DNA of 15,778 nucleotides from Parcubacteria group bacterium GW2011_GWC1_41_7 (GTDB lineage: Bacteria; Patescibacteriota; Minisyncoccia; UBA6257; HR35). A program made the position numbers and the translations under genes. This document shows, piece after piece, positions 12,469 through 15,778 of the stretch; the stretch's first letter is position 1; every line of letters starts with the position of its first letter. Under the pieces are notes generated by a model, which was not told the DNA's origin, searched no databases, and saw only the letters and a program-made list of their open reading frames with translations. The stretch lies in the NCBI GenBank assembly GCA_000997465.1, contig LCBW01000012.1:1-15778 (forward strand), read 5' to 3'.

Positions 12469-12868
12469 TTAGTACGGAATTTCAAACTCTGCACCGCCTG
12501 TCGGCTCAAAATCCTCCAAAGTTACTACCTCTTCAGTTTCTCCAGAAGATGAAGCTTTTGGCTTTCCCTCCAACAATTTCAGTTGAAACGCGCTTTGATC
12601 CATCCACTCCTTGCCAGCTTCGATAAGTAATGCGCCCCTCGATAAAGACTTCTCTTCCCTTTGCAAGATAATTCTTGCACACCTCTGCGAGCTTTCCCCA
12701 GACAACCACACGATGAAACTGTGTTTCCTCTCGGTTTTCTCCGTTTTTATCTTTATAAAAACGGTTTGTTGCAACATTGAGTGTTGCAACGCCAGTTCCT
12801 GAAGGCAAATCTTTGTATTCGACTTCTTGCGTGAGGCGTCCACCCAAAAAAACCTTGTTTACGTTCAT
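12469..12868 (-). CDS. ssb: single-stranded DNA-binding protein, frameshifted before the C-terminal tail
   Basis: SSB coats single-stranded DNA, and its acidic C-terminal tip recruits repair and replication proteins. The OB fold is intact in one frame: MNVNKVFLGGRLTQEVEYKD, LPSGTGVATLNVATNRFY, EETQFHRVVVWGKLAEV, NYLAKGREVFIEGRITYRSW and SKRVSTEIV (residues 1-99). That frame then ends after 12 more residues at TGA (12533-12535). The next frame, entered near 12571-12574, reads EGKPKASSSGETEEVV, LEDFEP and a tip AEFEIPY to TAA at 12469-12471. This is exactly a linker plus an SSB-type acidic/hydrophobic tip (compare D-D-D-I-P-F). So one +1 (or -2) shift separates fold from tail. The gene starts 5 bases after rpsF. 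Genuine mutation, read error and programmed shift all remain possible. Confidence 0.85.
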
Positions 12869-12873
12869 AAGAA

Positions 12874-13234
12874 CTATTCCCCTTGAGCCTCGCTGACTGC
12901 GGCGGGCTCGTCAGGCGTTATTAGTGTTTCAGCTTGATCCTGTTCCTGCTCTTGTTGCTCTTTTGCAACATCATGCGCAGATGGAACTGTTTTACGCGAG
13001 AGAATAATAAAACGAAGCAATCCCTTATACACGCGCAAATCTTTCTTTAATGTTTCAATGCTCTCTGGATCTGCTTCAACATAGATGCTTCCCAAATATC
13101 CCAAAATCTGCTTTTCAATAGGGTACGCAAGCCGCTTTTTCTTTGGCATTGACTTTGAAACAATTGAAATGCCTTTATTCAGCTGAAATATTAAGCCAAT
13201 AGGAAATTTCATAATATCGTGATTCAGTATTCAT
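12874..13234 (-). CDS. rpsF: 30S ribosomal protein S6 (bS6), broken near the N-terminus
   Basis: S6 sits on the 30S platform with S18. ATG 13234 gives MNTESRYYEISYWLNISAE, a typical first S6 strand, then TAA. One base on, another frame reads KGISIVSKSMPKKKRLAYPI, EKQILGYLGSIYVEADPES and ETLKKDLRVYKGLLRFIIL, the remaining S6 core, followed by an acidic/Gln-rich tail (EQQEQEQDQAE) to TAG at 12874-12876. Joining the two lacks the 15-20 residues of helix 1 expected between strands 1 and 2, so this looks like an internal deletion plus frame loss, not a lone base error. The intact downstream frame has an ATG at 13212, but that start would replace strand 1 with unrelated sequence. ssb follows in the standard order; rpsR is not here. 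Confidence 0.8.
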
Positions 13235-13341
13235 TTTTGTGTCAATAAATTGTTTAATAAGCGCTTCTCTCGCCGTCCGCGCTTTTTGAAGGCAGCAACT
13301 TCGTGCCCTTATGGCATCATACGGATGTACCGCATGCTGCA

Positions 13342-13370
13342 ATTATAGCAAAAAACAAACCAAAGGACAA
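13342..13370 (-). promoter_or_regulatory. promoter of the rpsF-ssb operon
   Basis: TTGTCC (13370-13365) and TATAAT (13347-13342) are exactly 17 bases apart on the minus strand. The leader is about 100 bases and contains GCAGCA/TGCTGC and AAGCGC/GCGCTT stems. Autoregulation by S6:S18 is known in other bacteria, but I cannot confirm that motif here. Confidence 0.6.
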
Positions 13371-13408
13371 AAGAGGGGTCGCACAGCTTGTAGTAGCCCA
13401 TGCGCCCC

Positions 13409-13439
13409 TTCTGCCGTGCACCCGAAGGATGCGGCAGAA
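13409..13439 (-). terminator. TTCG-capped hairpin after the GC-rich gene
   Basis: Immediately past the stop codon, TTCTGCCG pairs with CGGCAGAA, and the inner part (CC-TTCG-GG) carries a stable tetraloop. There is no strong T-run downstream, so this is a 3' stabiliser or a terminator of GC-rich style. Confidence 0.5.
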
Positions 13440-13440
13440 A

Positions 13441-13839
13441 TCAGACAGCGAGAGTCAGAACCTCACGAAGATCACTCCGGTGAGTTGCGGCCCAATCCCG
13501 AAAGGATCGCGACACCTGCGACCCCGAAGCAGCGATGTACTCCCCGTTCACGAACACGATGACCGTTCGGTTCTCGGGGAAGTTTCCGTTGGCGTCGACC
13601 GGATCTATCCAATCCGGATGATCCTCTCGAATGACTAGCATACTGTCGTCATCCCAGATGATCTGCCCACAAATCAAGGGGGAACACAAACGGTCATTCG
13701 CGCACCGGAAGCATCCTCCCGGCGCGTCTTCACACGGGCTCTTTCGTACGCCGTTGGCGTGTGGCCCTCGGCATACCTGGAACCCTCCCTCGAATCCTTC
13801 AAATCGTACCCTTGTCGATCCGCCACCTTGATCATCCAT
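13441..13839 (-). CDS. hypothetical Cys-rich protein, 132 residues, GC-rich foreign-looking gene
   Basis: No family recognised. The N-terminal half is Gly- and Cys-rich, with six Cys between about residues 23 and 57 (QVCRGPHANG, SPCEDAPGGCFRCANDRLCSPLICG), including a C-F-R-C pair. It could bind zinc or form disulfides. The C-terminal half looks like a small alpha/beta domain: MLVIREDHPDWIDPVDANG, RTVIVFVNGEYIAASGS, FRDWAATHRSDLREVL. There is no signal peptide. The start is set by GGGAGA 6 bases upstream of ATG 13839, a Shine-Dalgarno most genes here lack. It is clearly GC-richer than its neighbours and ends in TGA with a TTCG-capped hairpin. A palindrome lies upstream. The features suggest recent acquisition. 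Confidence 0.65.
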   Translation of the reverse strand: MDDQGGGSTRVRFEGFEGGFQVCRGPHANGVRKSPCEDAPGGCFRCANDRLCSPLICGQIIWDDDSMLVIREDHPDWIDPVDANGNFPENRTVIVFVNGEYIAASGSQVSRSFRDWAATHRSDLREVLTLAV

Positions 13840-13932
13840 TTCTGCTCTCCCTTTCTTGCGAGGCAGAGGGCTGGATAAGCCCCGAGTTTCTTGTACGCGA
13901 GCGCGATGAGGTCTGCTATCTATCTGATTACC

Positions 13933-13947
13933 TGTCCAAGTTGGACA
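13933..13947. promoter_or_regulatory. 15-base palindrome, candidate operator
   Basis: TGTCCAA-G-TTGGACA is a perfect 7-1-7 palindrome about 95 bases upstream of the GC-rich gene. A second inverted repeat (AGTGCTTATAC-GTA-GTATAGCACT, one bulged base, 13962-13985) lies just beyond. Both would suit a dimeric repressor; no repressor gene is in the window. Confidence 0.4.
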
Positions 13948-14065
13948 AGCTATATTTTAAAAAGTGCTTATACGTAGTATAGCACTGTTTTTAAATAAAG
14001 CGGTATGCAAGGTTAAATTTTACTCCTTACCTTTTTATTTTCACTCCTTGCCCTTTCCTTATTGA

Positions 14066-14142
14066 TGGTGGGCACTGAGGGACTCGAACCCCCGACTTCT
14101 TGGATGTAAACCAAGCGTTCTAACCAACTGAACTAAGTGCCC
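14066..14142 (-). tRNA. tRNA-Val (anticodon TAC)
   Basis: The minus strand starts GGGCACTTAGTTCAGTTGG and folds as a cloverleaf: acceptor GGGCACT/AGTGCCC, anticodon stem CTTGG/CCAAG with loop TTTACAT (anticodon TAC, reading GTN valine codons), T-arm CGGGGGTTCGAGTCCC. CCA is encoded (14068-14066). It is 10 bases downstream of tRNA-Phe and probably on the same transcript. Confidence 0.95.
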
Positions 14143-14152
14143 TAAACTTTTG

Positions 14153-14224
14153 TGCCGAGAGAGGGAATCGAACCCCCAACGCTTGGCTCTTCAGGCCAAC
14201 GCTCTACCATTGAGCTACCTCGGC
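14153..14224 (-). tRNA. tRNA-Phe (anticodon GAA)
   Basis: The minus strand starts GCCGAGGTAGCTCAATGG. Acceptor GCCGAGG pairs with TCTCGGC (one G-T). Anticodon stem TTGGC/GCCAA holds loop CTGAAGA, anticodon GAA. The T-arm is GGGGGTTCGATTCCC. No CCA is encoded (ACAAAA follows), unlike the neighbouring tRNA-Val. Confidence 0.93.
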
Positions 14225-14292
14225 ATAAAAACACCCTACCAATAGCATATCAATAACCCTCGTAAAAATCAACAACGAATAACCTGTTATTT

Positions 14293-14772
14293 TTAATACG
14301 CATAAAAAATCGATATATCATCAACGCTTGAGGTCAGCCACGAAAAAAGTCCTCCTACCAACACCCGATAGCGAAAGTATCTGTCATTTTTATGCTGGGA
14401 ACTTGTAATGCTAATAGTGGTATTGGGAAGTCCAGTATAAAAAGACCAAAAACCACCGCCCGATCCCTTAAATTCCCAGGGACCGTTTTCGTTGTCCGAA
14501 CTTGCAATTTGAAACCCTACGAGCGTAAAGGGCATATACGTCCCCTTCCAGGTGATACTGCGCAAAACCGTTGAGGTATGCTCGCTATCATAAGGAACCG
14601 AATCCAAATAGCCAATCAAATTGAATCCCGCATTATTGAGCAGTTGAATAATATCTGTCAAGGAATCGGCGCGCGCAGTTTTTACAGATACGCCAAAAAG
14701 AATGAAAAATGCAAACGTGCTAATTAGAAAAATTTTTAAAAAGCCCCTTGAACTTTTTCCAAAATCCTGCAT
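14293..14772 (-). CDS. secreted protein with a beta-rich domain, 3' of ftsA
   Basis: From ATG 14772 the product is 159 residues with a Sec signal peptide: a polar/basic start (MQDFGKSSRGFLK), hydrophobic FLISTFAFFILFGVSV and a cleavage site at T-A-R-A before DSLTDII. The mature part contains LRSITWKGTYMPFTLVGFQIASSDNENGPWEFKG, then SFYTGLPNTTISI, DRYFRYRVLVGG and a closing SVDDISIFYAY. This V-x-F-Q-I-A-S-[SN] then G-P-W-x-[FY]-x-G then R-Y-F-R-Y pattern recurs in secreted CPR proteins and looks like a beta-sandwich; its ligand is unknown. The frame is open to an ATG at 14847, but that start would add a charged stretch before the signal peptide. The start overlaps the ftsA end by 53 bases, so the two are likely coupled. 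Confidence 0.65.
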   Translation of the reverse strand: MQDFGKSSRGFLKIFLISTFAFFILFGVSVKTARADSLTDIIQLLNNAGFNLIGYLDSVPYDSEHTSTVLRSITWKGTYMPFTLVGFQIASSDNENGPWEFKGSGGGFWSFYTGLPNTTISITSSQHKNDRYFRYRVLVGGLFSWLTSSVDDISIFYAY

Positions 14773-15778
14773 GTGATGTCTGTTTATATGCTGTGTATGC
14801 AACTCCCGCTGAAGCAAAAAATTTTGCCCCATCGCCGCTATTTTCAAAAATTTTCAAATCATCTTTTGCCGCCTTGCAGGGTAGCCCCAATGCACCCTTA
14901 AACCAATCAGTTGATTGTGGAAGTAAACTACCTCCGCCTGAAAGTACGCCTCCCATAATTTTCATATCTTTGCGAACTGCTTTTGCAAACGCGTCCATTC
15001 CATACTCATCAACATACTCATCAAATTTTTTTTCAATAAACCGTTGCACAACAGAACGAGAAGCTGCTTTTTTTGCCGCTTTCTTTTGCTTCTTCGGCTC
15101 CTCCTCTCCAAAAGAATTTATTTTCAAATCTTCTGCTTCTTCGGGCGTAATTTTCAAAGAAAGCGCAAGGTCTTCGGTCAAGGTATGGCTTCCAAATGGA
15201 AACTGTTTCAGTTGTTGTAAAACGCCGTCTTGATAGACCGCAATAACTGTTGAAATCGCCCCAAAATCAACAAATAGTACTCCGGTTTCTTTTTCTTTTT
15301 TACTAAGGCCAATCGAACTTGCGGCGATAATACTAGGAACGGGTGTTCCCTGCGCCCCAACGATTGCAATGCGCATATTACGAAATACATTTTGAAAACG
15401 CTCAATAAGCGTTCGATACGTTGCAACAAACACCACATCAACATCCAATCTTCTAGCATTCATGCCGCGCGGATCACGAATCTGCTGTTCTCCATCTAAA
15501 TAAAATTTTCGTGGCGATTCCAAAAGAACCGTTTGATTTGAAATAGCAATAGAGGTGCGCGCCATACGCACCGCGTTGTCTATAGTTTCATCGTCAATGT
15601 TCCCCTGTGGAAACGTATATCCCTTTGATGTATGAATATTGAATTGCGGAAGCGACAGCGCAAGCCCGATTTCTTTAATCGGATAGTTGCCAAGTGAATC
15701 GCTTAAATTCAAAAAAATATTTTCAAGCTGCCGCGTAAAAGCATCCTCATCAATAATTTCACCTTTTACGATTCCTTC
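14720..15778 (-). CDS. ftsA: FtsA-like cell division protein, N-terminus beyond the window
   Basis: FtsA is an actin-like protein that tethers FtsZ to the membrane. The visible 352 residues begin EGIVKGEIIDEDAFTRQLEN (domain 1A/1C boundary), then a 1C-like stretch, QQIRDPRGMNARRLDVDVVFV (matching the G-x-x-x-P-x-G-M-x-x-x-R-L-x-x-x-V block), LFVDFGAISTVIAVYQDGVL, HTLTEDLALSLKITPEEAEDLK and GGVLSGGGSLLPQ (adenosine-binding loop). The C-terminus, HAGFWKKFKGLFKNFSN, is an amphipathic helix like the FtsA membrane-targeting sequence. The phosphate-2 motif is degenerate (D-F-G-A-I-S-T for D-[IL]-G-x-G-T-T), and a Lys-rich insert (EEEPKKQKKAAKKAASRS) follows the EDLK region. PilM is the main alternative; the C-terminal helix favours FtsA. 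It ends in TAG. Confidence 0.8.
   Translation of the reverse strand, partial: EGIVKGEIIDEDAFTRQLENIFLNLSDSLGNYPIKEIGLALSLPQFNIHTSKGYTFPQGNIDDETIDNAVRMARTSIAISNQTVLLESPRKFYLDGEQQIRDPRGMNARRLDVDVVFVATYRTLIERFQNVFRNMRIAIVGAQGTPVPSIIAASSIGLSKKEKETGVLFVDFGAISTVIAVYQDGVLQQLKQFPFGSHTLTEDLALSLKITPEEAEDLKINSFGEEEPKKQKKAAKKAASRSVVQRFIEKKFDEYVDEYGMDAFAKAVRKDMKIMGGVLSGGGSLLPQSTDWFKGALGLPCKAAKDDLKIFENSGDGAKFFASAGVAYTAYKQTSHAGFWKKFKGLFKNFSN

Noticed and set aside
12636..12843. N-terminal part of a minus-strand frame beginning MDASRKK
   Set aside because: It overlaps the ssb OB-fold coding frame and is its shadow; only the last 33 residues of this frame (the SSB tail) are real.
13240..13340. S6:S18 autoregulatory leader motif
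   Set aside because: The rpsF leader has stems, but I could not place the conserved elements of the motif with any confidence.
13303..13831. Plus-strand open frames in the second GC-rich island
   Set aside because: They lie opposite the Shine-Dalgarno-led Cys-rich gene or its hairpin and have no ribosome binding site of their own.
1..15778. CRISPR array or classic toxin-antitoxin/defence operon
   Set aside because: There are no regularly spaced repeats, no cas-like proteins and no recognisable toxin-antitoxin pair.

Overview
The window looks like a chromosomal piece of a Patescibacteria/CPR bacterium, most likely from the Parcubacteria branch. The DNA is mostly AT-rich and genes are short and tightly packed. 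The gene set fits that group: a four-TM FtsK followed by a small membrane-anchored Ig-like protein and RecA, a CofE-like glutamate ligase, an aromatic-type amino acid permease, a four-helix-bundle (S23/IVP) gene, and lineage-specific proteins with no family I recognise. Many starts have no Shine-Dalgarno sequence. Instead a -10 box lies 6 to 11 bases before the start codon, which suggests leaderless transcription.

Layout, left to right. 1-247 (-): start of a GC-rich secreted protein with a good Shine-Dalgarno, cut by the window edge. 248-672: no intact gene, AT-rich then hairpin-rich DNA. 673-877 (-): small helical protein split by a frameshift. 953-2401 (-): large unknown protein. 2469-2581 (+): solitary 5S rRNA gene with its own strong promoter, followed by a folded 170-base element and then a long inverted repeat (2591-2957). 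2951-4471 (-): amino acid permease and MgtC-like protein. 4714-5412 (-): infC and rpmI. 5470-6171 (-): CofE-like ligase, with a short leader ORF and hairpin upstream. 6356-6895 (-): unknown protein. 6916-7158 (-): GIY-YIG nuclease gene with an in-frame TGA. 7180-7566: repeat-rich spacer carrying a copy of the tmRNA 3' end. 7568-8478 (-): tmRNA (ssrA) and smpB, the complete ribosome-rescue pair. 8564-12028 (+): ftsK, Ig-like membrane protein, recA. 12088-12423 (+): four-helix-bundle protein framed by related repeats in opposite orientation. 12469-13234 (-): ssb and rpsF, both with broken reading frames. 13441-13839 (-): second GC-rich, Cys-rich gene with a Shine-Dalgarno. 14066-14224 (-): tRNA-Val(TAC) and tRNA-Phe(GAA). 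14293-14772 (-): secreted protein. 14720-15778 (-): FtsA-like division protein, running off the right edge.

Functionally this is mostly core machinery: ribosome parts (5S, L35, S6, IF-3, tRNAs), ribosome rescue (SmpB and tmRNA), DNA maintenance and segregation (FtsK, RecA, SSB) and division (FtsA). The unusual parts are four broken frames among otherwise intact genes, including conserved ssb and rpsF; two GC-rich, Shine-Dalgarno-led islands that look foreign; a duplicated tmRNA 3' end resembling an attachment site; and a structured element just behind the orphan 5S gene. All assignments come from reading the sequence; no database search was run.
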